Assembly (NCBI GenBank): GCA_026984895.1
Contig: JALSRF010000062.1
Coordinates: 1-21,958 of the forward strand
Direction of reading: 5' to 3'
Length of the DNA stretch: 21,958 nucleotides
From: Paracoccaceae bacterium
Lineage (GTDB): Bacteria; Pseudomonadota; Alphaproteobacteria; Rhodobacterales; Rhodobacteraceae
Below, in pieces: positions 14,963 to 21,958 of the stretch. The notes beneath the pieces are model-generated. The model saw only the letters and a program-made list of their open reading frames with translations. It was not told the DNA's origin and did no database searches. Position numbers and translations under genes: made by a program. Each line of letters begins with the position of its first letter. Position 1 is the first letter of the stretch.

Positions 14963-15739
14963 TCAGCTCTGGGTCGGGTGCTTGACCGGGCGCCACAACC
15001 GCTTGTTGGTCAGATACAGCAGAACCGACAGGACGGTCAGCATGAAGACCGCCAGAAAGCCGAACTTCTTGCGCACCATCATCTTCGGTTCCGCGGCCCA
15101 CATCAGGAAGGCGGCTACATCCTCGGCCTCGGACTTCAGGTCGTTCGGGCTGCCGTCGGCAAACTCCACATCCTCGCCCGAAAGCGGCGGGGTCATCGCC
15201 ATGTAGCCCGACGGGAAGGCCCGGTTTTCGTACAGGGTGCTGCCCGCCTGTTCCTTTTCCTTGCCGGTAAAGCCGGTCAGGATGGCGACGATGTGCTCGG
15301 GTCCGCCGATCCCCTTGAACAGCTGGTTGATGCCGGTCCCGTAGGGGCCCTTGAACCCGGCCCGTGCCTTGGCCATCAGGCTCAGGTCCGGGGCGTTGGC
15401 GAGACTGGACATGGGAAAGTGGTCGGTGGGGCGCCGCGGACGGGTGTCATCCAGTTCGGGGTCGTAAATCTCGAACTGGCTGGCGTAGGCCCGCACTTCC
15501 TTTTCCGAGTATCCCAGATCCTCGAGCGTGCGCAGCGGCACATATTTCAGGCCATGGCAGGCCGAACAGACCTCGGTATAGACCTGAAGCCCGCGCTGCA
15601 GCTGCGCCTTGTCGTAAACGCCGAACGGACCTTCGAAGGAAAACGCGACATCCTCGATCTCGATGTCCTCGTTTGCCGCGGCCGCGCCCGCCGTCAGCAT
15701 CAGGGCCGACAGGGCGGAAAGGGTAAGTTTCTTGATCAT
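14963..15739 (-). CDS. petC: Ubiquinol-cytochrome c reductase, cytochrome c1 subunit
   Basis: The product is 258 residues, the haem c subunit of the bc1 complex, which passes electrons from the Rieske protein to cytochrome c. A signal peptide ends near AGAAAA before NEDIEIED. The haem-attachment motif is CSACH (Cys58, Cys61, His62). The axial Met lies in SGYMAMTPPLSG. A C-terminal membrane anchor (FLAVFMLTVLSVLLYL) is followed by the basic tail NKRLWRPVKH. AAAGGA about ten bases upstream supports the ATG. It follows petB by 16 bp and is the last gene of the operon, ending before the strong terminator. Confidence 0.96.
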   Translation of the reverse strand: MIKKLTLSALSALMLTAGAAAANEDIEIEDVAFSFEGPFGVYDKAQLQRGLQVYTEVCSACHGLKYVPLRTLEDLGYSEKEVRAYASQFEIYDPELDDTRPRRPTDHFPMSSLANAPDLSLMAKARAGFKGPYGTGINQLFKGIGGPEHIVAILTGFTGKEKEQAGSTLYENRAFPSGYMAMTPPLSGEDVEFADGSPNDLKSEAEDVAAFLMWAAEPKMMVRKKFGFLAVFMLTVLSVLLYLTNKRLWRPVKHPTQS

Positions 15740-15755
15740 CTCGTGTGATCCTTTC

Positions 15756-17078
15756 TCATTCGGCCGGCGTCTTTGCAGACGGGTAGTGGTTGAGGAAATC
15801 TTCCTCGATGGTTGCCGGCATCTTGGCGGGCTTTTCGAAGATGCCCAGAAGCGGCAGGATCACCAGGAAGTAGGCAAACCAGTAGGTCGCCCCGATCAGC
15901 GAAATCGTCGAATAGGGAGGCTGCGCAGGCCGCGCGCCGCACCACATCAGCACGATGAAGTCGATGACCAGCAGGTAGAACCACCAGCGGAACATCGGGC
16001 GGTAGCGGCCCGACCGGATGCGCGAGGTGTCCAGCCAGGGCACCAGCGCCATGACGATGATCGCGCCGAACATCGCCAGAACGCCGAAGAACTTGGCATC
16101 GATGATGCCCCCGGTAATCCAGTGGGCGAACTCCACCACCCAGACATCCGACGTGAAGGAACGCAGGATCGCGTAGAAGGGCAGGAAGTACCATTCGGGA
16201 ACGATCTCGGCCGGCGTCGCCAGCGGGTTTGCCTCGATATAGTTCTCGGGCGCGCCAAGGTAGTTCGGCATGAAGCCAACGATGGCAAAGAAGATCACCA
16301 GGATCACCGCCAGGGCAAAGAGATCCTTGATCACGAAATACGGCCAGAACGGAAGCGTATCGCGCTGCGCCTCTTCCTTCGATCCGCGGCGGACCTCAAC
16401 CCCGGTGGGGTTGTTGTTGCCGGTGGTGTGGAACGCCCAGATATGCACGATGACCAGTGCCGCGATGATGAACGGCAGCAGATAGTGCAGCGAGAAGAAG
16501 CGGTTCAGCGTGGCGTTGTCCACGGCCGGCCCGCCCAGCAACCACGTCTGGATCGAATCGCCGATGAAGGGGATGGCGCCGAACAGACCGGTGATCACGG
16601 TTGCGCCCCAGAAGGACATCTGCCCCCAGGGCAGCACATAGCCCATGAAGCCCGTGCCCATCATCACCAGATAGATCAGCATGCCGATGATCCATGTGAC
16701 CTCGCGCGGGGCCTTGTAGGAACCGTAGAAGAGCCCGCGGAAAATGTGGACATAGACCGCAAAGAAGAACAGCGAGGCCCCGTTGGCATGCGTGTAGCGC
16801 AGCACCGCGCCGCCGTTGACATCGCGCATGATGTGTTCGACCGACTTCATAGCCAGATCGACGTTGGGCGTGTAATGCATTGCCAGCACGACGCCGGTCA
16901 CGATCTGAAGAACCAGCGCAAAGGCCAGAACGATGCCCCAGATCCACCACCAGTTCAGGTTCTTGGGTGTCGGGATCATGATCGTGTCGTAGATCAGACC
17001 GACGATGGGAAGGCGTTCATCCAGCCATTTTTCAAACCCGGATTTGGGTTCATAAGTGTCGTGAGGAATTCCAGACAT
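15756..17078 (-). CDS. petB: Ubiquinol-cytochrome c reductase, cytochrome b subunit
   Basis: The product is 440 residues with eight predicted membrane helices. It is the core of the bc1 complex, carrying two b haems and the two quinone sites. Haem-ligand His residues lie in VVLAMHYTPNV and YVHIFRG of the first half, and SLHYLLPF and VHIWAFHTTGNNNP of the second. The quinol-oxidation site motif PEWYFLPFYAILRS is intact. The length with an extra C-terminal segment is typical of alphaproteobacterial (Rhodobacter-type) cytochrome b. It starts 10 bp after petA on the same strand, so petABC is one operon. Confidence 0.97.
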   Translation of the reverse strand: MSGIPHDTYEPKSGFEKWLDERLPIVGLIYDTIMIPTPKNLNWWWIWGIVLAFALVLQIVTGVVLAMHYTPNVDLAMKSVEHIMRDVNGGAVLRYTHANGASLFFFAVYVHIFRGLFYGSYKAPREVTWIIGMLIYLVMMGTGFMGYVLPWGQMSFWGATVITGLFGAIPFIGDSIQTWLLGGPAVDNATLNRFFSLHYLLPFIIAALVIVHIWAFHTTGNNNPTGVEVRRGSKEEAQRDTLPFWPYFVIKDLFALAVILVIFFAIVGFMPNYLGAPENYIEANPLATPAEIVPEWYFLPFYAILRSFTSDVWVVEFAHWITGGIIDAKFFGVLAMFGAIIVMALVPWLDTSRIRSGRYRPMFRWWFYLLVIDFIVLMWCGARPAQPPYSTISLIGATYWFAYFLVILPLLGIFEKPAKMPATIEEDFLNHYPSAKTPAE

Positions 17079-17088
17079 GTATTGCCCC

Positions 17089-17652
17089 CTATCCGATTAC
17101 GATCGCCTGATCGCCGTCAAAACGCGTGACGGGAATGTTGAGATTTCGCGGCGCCGGGCCCTTGCGGATGCGTCCCGCCGTGTCGTAGTGCGAACCGTGG
17201 CAGGGACAGAACCAGCCTCCGAAGTCGCCCGAACGTCCCCCCAGCGGCACGCAACCCAGATGCGTGCAGACGCCGATCATCACCAGCCATTCGCCGGTCT
17301 CGTCGGCGGCGCGGTTTTCGTCGGTGGCCGGCGCATCGGGCGCAAGATTGGCGTTTTCCGCCCTGGCGTCCACCAGTTCATCCAGCTTGACCGCCCGCGC
17401 CGCGTCGATTTCGTCCTGGGTCCTGCGGCGGATGAAAACCGGCTTGCCGCGCCATTTCACCGTCAGTTGCGTTCCCAGTTCGACGCCCGAGATATCGACC
17501 CGTATCGACGACAGGGCCGCAACGTCGGCCGATGGGTTCATCTGGTTGATCAGGGGCCAGGCCGCTGCTCCGGCGGCCACCGTTCCTGCACCTGCCGTGG
17601 CATAATACAGGAAATCGCGGCGTGTGCCTTCATGTTCATCTGCGTGGGACAC
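17089..17652 (-). CDS. petA: Ubiquinol-cytochrome c reductase, Rieske iron-sulfur subunit
   Basis: The product is 187 residues. The N-terminus carries a twin-arginine-type signal anchor (GTRRDFLYYATAGAG, then a hydrophobic helix), as in Rhodobacter PetA. The [2Fe-2S] cluster motifs are CTHLGC (Cys129 and His131 as ligands, Cys134 in the disulfide) and CPCHGSH (Cys149 and His152 as ligands). The segment ENANLAPDAPATDENRAADE matches the insertion seen in alphaproteobacterial Rieske proteins. The start is GTG 17652, with GGAG (17661-17664) eight bases upstream; TTG at 17658 is in frame but only two bases from that site. First gene of petABC. Confidence 0.95.
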   Translation of the reverse strand: MSHADEHEGTRRDFLYYATAGAGTVAAGAAAWPLINQMNPSADVAALSSIRVDISGVELGTQLTVKWRGKPVFIRRRTQDEIDAARAVKLDELVDARAENANLAPDAPATDENRAADETGEWLVMIGVCTHLGCVPLGGRSGDFGGWFCPCHGSHYDTAGRIRKGPAPRNLNIPVTRFDGDQAIVIG

Positions 17653-17957
17653 GAGCAAATCTCCATTTCAGGGCCGGCTGGTTCCGGCGCAATTTCCCGG
17701 GCGGCAGTCTCCCGCCGCCGTCACCGCTGGCTTTTAACGGCGCCCCGGGCGCTCGTCCAGCAGACATTCGCGCGCAGCCGTGGGCCTAATGTCGCGGTGT
17801 TGTCCGCAAGTGACCCCAACCGGCCGGGTGCATGCGGTGTTGCACGATGGCAAAGGCTCGCCGGAAATAACCAAAACGTAACGAATCTGTTTGATCAATC
17901 GGTCTGTCTTGGTAATTTTCTCGGCGGGGGCGAAGCCATATGGCTGGAGGTGCGGCA
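17653..17957. promoter_or_regulatory. Divergent intergenic region between petA and the LpxQ-like gene
   Basis: About 300 bases without a gene, expected to hold promoters for both directions. On the plus strand TTGATC (17891-17896) and TAATTT (17913-17918), 16 bases apart, form a candidate promoter for the outer-membrane protein gene. No convincing pair was seen for petA. TTGATCAATC at 17891 resembles half an FNR site, but the second half does not match. Confidence 0.35.
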
Positions 17958-18608
17958 TTGAAGCACGCAACACTCGGGGCCCTCGCTCTGCTCGCCCTGA
18001 CCACAGACGCTGCCGGCGCCCAACCGGAACTGAGCTTTTACGGCAGCGCGCAGACGCCGGCGCCGGGCCTTGTTTCGGGCAGCGATCCGGGCGGGCTGGG
18101 CGACTACAGCTTTGTCGCCGGCTGGAAAAGGTTGACCGAAGCCAGCGACCTGCAGTTCGGCATCCGCCTGACCTGGTGGGCCTCCGATGCCGTGGGCTGG
18201 GGGCTGGACATGAGCCACATGCCTGTGCGCGCCGACGCTGAAACGCTGTCCGCGCATGGCCTGACTTCGCTTGGTTTTGGCAATGGTTCCAATACGATAA
18301 CGCTCAACACCTGGCGGCGCTGGAACTCTGGCGGCAACATCAACCCGTATGTGGGCGCCGGGGTCGGCATTTCCCTGCCGCGGGTGGAGTTCGAAAGCGC
18401 GGGCGGCAGGACCTCCCAGTTCGAGGTTGCCGGACCCGCCATCCAGCTCTATGCCGGGGCCAGCTATGCGCTGAACGATCGCTTGTCCGTATTCGGAGAA
18501 TACAAGGGCAGCTTTTCATCCAGCAAGGCGCGCCTCGCCAACGGCGGCACCTTCAATACCGATACGCTGGACTCGGCGGTCAACATCGGGGTTTCGCTGG
18601 GGTTCTGA
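17958..18608 (+). CDS. Outer-membrane beta-barrel protein, probable LpxQ-type lipid A oxidase
   Basis: The product is 216 residues. A signal peptide (MKHATLGALALLALTTDAA, then GA) is followed by a barrel-like pattern of alternating residues ending in VNIGVSLGF, with the terminal Phe typical of outer-membrane proteins. The order ELSFYGSAQTP, DPGGLGDYSFVAGW, RLTWWASDAVGWGLD, NPYVGAGVGISLPRVEF and YALNDRLSVFGEYKG closely resembles the rhizobial LpxQ family as I remember it. LpxQ oxidises the proximal glucosamine of lipid A to 2-aminogluconate. The start is TTG 17958, with GGAGG (17946-17950) seven bases upstream and an MKH signal start; ATG 17940 would put six odd residues before the signal. The barrel call is firm, LpxQ function is inferred. 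Confidence 0.75.
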   Translation: MKHATLGALALLALTTDAAGAQPELSFYGSAQTPAPGLVSGSDPGGLGDYSFVAGWKRLTEASDLQFGIRLTWWASDAVGWGLDMSHMPVRADAETLSAHGLTSLGFGNGSNTITLNTWRRWNSGGNINPYVGAGVGISLPRVEFESAGGRTSQFEVAGPAIQLYAGASYALNDRLSVFGEYKGSFSSSKARLANGGTFNTDTLDSAVNIGVSLGF

Positions 18609-18633
18609 GGCGCGGCTTCGGCGTTGGCTGCGG

Positions 18634-18647
18634 GCCGGCGCGCCGGC
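18634..18647. repeat. Perfect 14-bp palindrome between convergent genes
   Basis: GCCGGCGCGCCGGC lies between the LpxQ-like gene (+) and the small unknown gene (-). There is no T-tract on either side, so it is not a standard terminator, though it may act as one together with nearby GC-rich sequence. Confidence 0.5.
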
Positions 18648-18654
18648 CGGCGAA

Positions 18655-18936
18655 TCAGACGCAGCGGACGCGGATCCGGGCGATGCCGGAAATGTCGATC
18701 TCGTATCTGCGCCTGCCGTCGCCGCCAGGAACAATCACCCGGCGCAGCCGGCCGGTTCCCTTCAGTTCGCCAGGCCGGCGATGGACCGACAGGCCTTCGT
18801 CGAGATCATCCAGCGCCTCCTCGGCGCGCTGGTCGTGAAACCCCTTGCCGATTTTTCGCGATGCCGCATAGCCCGCCGCTGCGACCAGTCCGTATCGCAG
18901 GACAATTCCGGCAATCGGGGCAAGGGGCAAGGGCAT
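18655..18936 (-). CDS. Small membrane-anchored protein of unknown function
   Basis: The product is 93 residues and I do not recognise its family. It begins with one hydrophobic segment (PLPLAPIAGIVLRYGLVAAAGYAA, residues 2-25), continues with a charged region (SRKIGKGFHDQRAEEALDDLDEGLSVHRRP), and ends in a basic, beta-like part (RRRYEIDISGIARIRVRCV). The start ATG 18936 is supported by GGAGA (18942-18946) about five bases upstream. The frame is open further upstream, but that sequence does not look like protein. It is convergent with the LpxQ-like gene. The layout suggests a single-pass inner-membrane protein with a cytoplasmic domain. Confidence 0.65.
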   Translation of the reverse strand: MPLPLAPIAGIVLRYGLVAAAGYAASRKIGKGFHDQRAEEALDDLDEGLSVHRRPGELKGTGRLRRVIVPGGDGRRRYEIDISGIARIRVRCV

Positions 18937-19069
18937 GGCGCTCTCCGCTGAAACAACGGGGGCGATGGTAACGGGCCGGGTCGCCCTTGTCCAACGGCAC
19001 GGAAAATGGCGCCGCCTGACGGCCGCGCCACGGTCCGAAACTCTCATCGGACATTCATCCTTGAAGGGG

Positions 19070-19330
19070 TTACCAGAGCGCCACGATACCAAGCGCGCTG
19101 GTCCCGGTCTGGCGCACCTTGAGAACGCGCAGGGCCAGGATGCTTCCGCCCTGCACGTTCTGGTAGGTCACGATCTGACCGCTTTGCATTTCAACCGACA
19201 CATCGCCGGTCTGGCCGATGTAGAGGGCCCTCGTGACGTTGCCCAGCGGCGTGGCATCGTCCGGGGTGACCGATACCGCATGCGTGGCCGGCGAAGTAAG
19301 GGTTACGGGAAAGTCCTTGAATTGATCCAT
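19070..19330 (-). CDS. Small spike-base-like protein (RCAP_rcc01079 family, gene transfer agent/phage type)
   Basis: The product is 86 residues. The pattern FPVTLTSPATHAVSVTPDDATPLGNVTRALYIGQTG, then DVSVEMQSGQIVTYQNV, ending LRVLKVRQTGTSALGIVALW, matches my memory of the small protein at the base of the head spike of the Rhodobacter capsulatus gene transfer agent (rcc01079 family). Members are short all-beta proteins ending in ALW. No other capsid, tail or spike gene is present here, so this is an isolated copy. Start ATG 19330 fits the family N-terminus (MDQFKDFPV); ATG 19345 is an alternative, and the Shine-Dalgarno is weak. The role in the cell is unknown. Family recognition is from memory. 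Confidence 0.75.
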   Translation of the reverse strand: MDQFKDFPVTLTSPATHAVSVTPDDATPLGNVTRALYIGQTGDVSVEMQSGQIVTYQNVQGGSILALRVLKVRQTGTSALGIVALW

Positions 19331-19555
19331 GATTCCAATTTCCATTGGACCGACACGCGAAAGCCGACAGGCCACCGCCCGGTCAGTCATTTCTCTTCTG
19401 ATGGCAATACCGCGCGCCGGAGCGCAACGACCCGATGGCGCGTGGAACGGGAATGCTAGGAATGGCCGGCTAATTTTCGGTTAACCGTGACCAACGCTGC
19501 ACAAACGGGTTGGATACCCTTGCGCGCCGCTCTCGGGCACGGCGCTCTGGGGATC
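19331..19555. other. Gene-free stretch between the spike-base-like gene and the exopolysaccharide genes
   Basis: This region should hold the promoter of the spike-base-like gene and the end of the exopolysaccharide transcript. A stem GCGCCG/CGGCGC (19524-19529 with 19540-19545), just downstream of the kinase gene on the minus strand, has no T-tract. A 10-bp palindrome CGGTTAACCG lies at 19478-19487. No promoter could be assigned. Confidence 0.4.
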
Positions 19556-20389
19556 TCAGTAATAGTCGTAGTCGTAGCCCGCGCCGGCCTCGGCATAGCG
19601 GCACTTGTTGAGCACCACGCCAAGCACGTTGGTCAGATCGGCCAGGTCCTTTTCGCAGATGTCCAGCTGTTCAAGGGTCGTGCTGTCGGCAGCGCCCACC
19701 AGCAATCCGCAGTCCACCTGCGGCAGGAAACCGAAGTTCTCGTCGCTTACCAGCATCGGCGGCATGTCGAAGATCAGGATATCGGGCCGGAAATTTGCCT
19801 GTATTTCCCTGATCCGCTCCCGGGTGGCCTTTGCCTGCAGCAATTCCGACGGGTTGGTGGCCGGCCCCGCGTTCAGGCCGAAGGCCAGGTTTTCGCCGAC
19901 GCGCAGCAATGTCTTTTCAACCGGCACCTTGCCGGCAAGGGCGTTGTGCAGGCTGTGGTCCGGCCGGTGCCTGAGCACCCTGTGCATCGCCGGTCGGCGC
20001 AGGTCGAAATCCAGAAGCATGATCCTCAGATCGGCCTGGCGCGCGAGGCTGAATGCAAGATTGACGCTGACCGTCGTCTTGCCGCAGGACTTGTTGGGAG
20101 AGGTCACAGCCAGGGTTTTCCAGCCGTTTTCCCTCATGATGCGCAGCGCGCGCGTGCGCAGCACATCGTAGGGCGCGGACAGTTTGCTCTGTTCGATCGC
20201 GCTGATCCGGTTTTTTCGGGCCGTGCGACCGGATATCCTGATCTCCGCGAGGGATTTCCAGAGTTCCGTGACCGGCGCCGATGCCTGAACATTGGCCGCC
20301 GGCGCCGTGTGGGGAAATTCCGGCGCGCTCACGCTTCGGCGCTCCTGCCGGGCCTTTTCCAGCGCAGCTTCAAGTCGTTCCATTGCCAT
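19556..20389 (-). CDS. Exopolysaccharide BY-type tyrosine kinase (CpsD/CapB family)
   Basis: The product is 277 residues, the cytoplasmic ATPase of the exopolysaccharide chain-length system. It has the P-loop of bacterial tyrosine kinases: Walker A TSPNKSCGKTT (from about residue 96), Walker A' MLLDFDLRRP (about 124-133) and Walker B DILIFDMPP. It ends in a tyrosine cluster (CRYAEAGAGYDYDYY), the usual autophosphorylation tail. The N-terminal part (about residues 1-65) is charged and probably links to the membrane partner. Start ATG 20389 has GGAG about seven bases upstream. The gene follows the Wzz-like gene by 45 bp on the same strand, so the membrane activator and kinase are separate polypeptides, unlike the fused Wzc/ExoP form. 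Confidence 0.88.
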   Translation of the reverse strand: MAMERLEAALEKARQERRSVSAPEFPHTAPAANVQASAPVTELWKSLAEIRISGRTARKNRISAIEQSKLSAPYDVLRTRALRIMRENGWKTLAVTSPNKSCGKTTVSVNLAFSLARQADLRIMLLDFDLRRPAMHRVLRHRPDHSLHNALAGKVPVEKTLLRVGENLAFGLNAGPATNPSELLQAKATRERIREIQANFRPDILIFDMPPMLVSDENFGFLPQVDCGLLVGAADSTTLEQLDICEKDLADLTNVLGVVLNKCRYAEAGAGYDYDYY

Positions 20390-20434
20390 TTTCTTACTCC
20401 ACCGCCTGTTCCTGTCGCAGGCTACCGTTACACA

Positions 20435-21958
20435 TCAAATCAACCCGCCGAACTTCTGCGAAATCTTGGCATAGATCAGATCAAGCGGCATGTAGTAGGT
20501 GTCCACCGCATAAAGGGCCGCCGGAATCCCTGCCGCCACCAGCAGCAGAACCAGGGCAATTCCCGCCCGGCGCAGGACCAGTTCGCCCGGCGTGCGCACA
20601 TAGGGCACGGTGGCAATCGGGGTGATGCCCAGGCCGCGCGAAATCTCGGTCGGGCGCCGGATGGACTTGTTGAAGAATTCCAGCAGGAACACGAAACCCA
20701 GCCCGGCACCCAGCCCGGCAAGAATGCCTGCCGCGGCAATCAGCTTGCGTTTCGGACCGGACGGAAGCTCGGGAACCGACGCCGGGTCCACGACGGCAAT
20801 GCGCTGGCCCTTGGAAAGCGTTTCGATGCGCTCGCCCATGGACGCCTTTGCCAGGCTGCTGACGGCATTGTTGTATTGCGCCTGGGTGTTCAGGTAGTCG
20901 CGATTGAGCCCGTCCAGCGTGATCGAGTTGCCCGGCGTGCGCTGCAGCGTCTCTTCCAGATCGGCCAGCTGCTTGGTCAATTGCGCCTTCTGTTCGCGCA
21001 GCAGCTTGAGCTGCGCGTCTATCCCGGCAAGGTTGATGTCAAGCAGGGTTGACGGGCTGTTGGGATTCACCCCGGTCGTTGCAACCTGATTGGCGACGAT
21101 CTCTTCCTGTTTCCTGATCTGCGACTGGATCAGCTTCACCTTCGGGTTTTCGGGGGAGTAGACTGCCAGCGCCTGGGTCAGACTGTCCTGAAGCTGTGCA
21201 AGCTTCTGCTGCTCGGGCGTCAGGTTGACCACGTTCGCATTGCCCACCTGCCCGGTCTGGTTGAACAGATCGACGATGGAACGGCGCTGTTCCTCCAGCC
21301 CGGTAATCTGCTGTTCCACGCTCGCAAGCTTGCTTTGCGCCGTGGACTGCTGGGTCAGCCGATAGTTCAGCGTATCCGGCAGGGCGTCGATATTGGCGTT
21401 CTTGAACTCGGTGATCTTGGCGCTCTGCTGCTGCAGCAGCTTGCCAAGGCGCGCGACCTCGGCCTGAAAGAATTCCAGCGTGTTGTTCGCCCGCTCGGTG
21501 CGGGTCTGGGTGTTGTTCCTCAGGATCAGCGTCACGTATTCATTGATCACATTGGCGGCGATCTGGCCGTCGCGCGCGGTGAAGGAAATGAACATCAGCG
21601 TTGCCTGTCCGCGCCCGGCCACCTGTTTGATGCTGGTGTCCTTGCTCATGCGCGCAACGATTTCGTCCGGCGTCATTTCATCCATGTTTTCATAGACATT
21701 CTGCCGGTGCGCGATGTCGAGCAGATTGGCCCGGGTCATCAGCCGCTGTTCGATGATCTGCAATTCTTCCTGCGGGGTCACCTGCACCGTGGGCGCCTGA
21801 AGCTGCCCCGGAATCTGCGGCGGCTCCACCAGCAGCGTGGTCTGCGACATGTAGGTCGACGGCAGGATCTGCGAAATCGTCACCGCAATCGCCGAGATGC
21901 TCAGGAAGATGAACAGGAAATAATGTATCCGGCGCAGGAACAACCCGAGATAGAAACG
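20435..21958 (-). CDS. Wzz/GumC-type exopolysaccharide chain-length determinant (5' end outside window)
   Basis: About 507 residues are visible and the frame is still open at the right edge, so the first few residues are missing. The order is a first membrane helix (YFLFIFLSISAIAVTISQI), the Wzz domain beginning PSTYMSQTTLLVEPPQIPG, and a long coiled-coil-forming region rich in Gln, Leu and Glu (from about 150 to 340 of the visible part). Next come the conserved proline-rich VVDPASVPELPSGPKRK and a second helix (LIAAAGILAGLGAGLGFVFLLEF). A further hydrophobic segment (IALVLLLVAAGIPAALYAV) lies near the C-terminus. It belongs to the polysaccharide co-polymerases that set chain length and assist export across the periplasm with the kinase encoded next. 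TTG 21943 is an internal start-like codon; family members begin a few residues earlier. Confidence 0.9.
   Translation of the reverse strand, partial: RFYLGLFLRRIHYFLFIFLSISAIAVTISQILPSTYMSQTTLLVEPPQIPGQLQAPTVQVTPQEELQIIEQRLMTRANLLDIAHRQNVYENMDEMTPDEIVARMSKDTSIKQVAGRGQATLMFISFTARDGQIAANVINEYVTLILRNNTQTRTERANNTLEFFQAEVARLGKLLQQQSAKITEFKNANIDALPDTLNYRLTQQSTAQSKLASVEQQITGLEEQRRSIVDLFNQTGQVGNANVVNLTPEQQKLAQLQDSLTQALAVYSPENPKVKLIQSQIRKQEEIVANQVATTGVNPNSPSTLLDINLAGIDAQLKLLREQKAQLTKQLADLEETLQRTPGNSITLDGLNRDYLNTQAQYNNAVSSLAKASMGERIETLSKGQRIAVVDPASVPELPSGPKRKLIAAAGILAGLGAGLGFVFLLEFFNKSIRRPTEISRGLGITPIATVPYVRTPGELVLRRAGIALVLLLVAAGIPAALYAVDTYYMPLDLIYAKISQKFGGLI

Noticed and set aside
15663..17129. 488-codon plus-strand open frame opposite petB/petA
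   Set aside because: Antisense shadow of cytochrome b; composition dominated by His, Asp, Arg and Gln with no recognisable motif.
17890..17904. Possible FNR/FnrL site upstream of petA
   Set aside because: TTGAT is present but the second half-site (ATCAA four bases later) is not; the sequence reads CGGTC there.
1..21958. CRISPR arrays, tRNA/rRNA genes, transposases or integrase/att sites
   Set aside because: None seen: the only tandem repeats have 11-12 bp units without spacers, and no gene resembles a transposase or integrase.

Overview
The window is a GC-rich bacterial chromosome segment. It is most consistent with an alphaproteobacterium of the Rhodobacteraceae (Rhodobacter/Roseobacter relatives). 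The reasons are the hdac–xseB–ispA–dxs gene order, a petABC operon with Rhodobacter-like proteins, and three copies of an intergenic motif (TGCCTCYGGCGGGG-ATATTT... GAAGAAG) that I recall as common in this family. I see no tRNA, rRNA, insertion sequence, prophage or CRISPR array. Apart from one orphan gene-transfer-agent-like protein, the content is housekeeping or envelope-related.

Layout, left to right. Positions 1-3718 (+) are a tightly packed cluster: the end of a histone-deacetylase-family hydrolase, xseB, ispA (farnesyl diphosphate synthase) and dxs, so two steps of isoprenoid synthesis. It ends in an inverted repeat and a terminator facing a minus-strand atypical SDR gene (3837-4679). 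Positions 4755-8038 (+) hold ade and amn with an ATGA overlap. Together they would convert AMP to adenine plus ribose-5-phosphate, and adenine to hypoxanthine. An HU-family protein (8180-8467) follows with its own promoter-like sequence and terminator. About 450 bp without a credible gene comes next. After it are a CcdA-type membrane thiol transporter and an exported thioredoxin-like protein (8920-10068).

aroC (10208-11311, -) is divergent from a thiBPQ thiamine ABC transporter operon (11636-14872, +). That operon carries a well-formed TPP riboswitch. Its downstream sequence offers two mutually exclusive pairings around the thiB Shine-Dalgarno, which suggests translational control. A strong hairpin with a minus-strand T-tract (14899-14926) ends the petABC cytochrome bc1 operon (17652-14963, -).

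Divergent from petA is an outer-membrane beta-barrel protein resembling LpxQ lipid A oxidase (TTG start, 17958-18608). Then, all on the minus strand, come a small unknown membrane-anchored protein, a small protein resembling the GTA/phage head-spike base family, and the end of an exopolysaccharide locus: a BY-type tyrosine kinase and a Wzz/GumC-type chain-length protein that runs off the right edge.

Several genes start with GTG or TTG (ispA, the thioredoxin-like gene, thiQ, petA, the LpxQ-like gene). These starts were chosen on Shine-Dalgarno spacing or expected family N-termini. The least ordinary features are the riboswitch expression platform, the repeated intergenic element and its inverted pair after dxs, and the orphan spike-base-like gene. 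I found no clear candidate for an entirely new multi-gene system.
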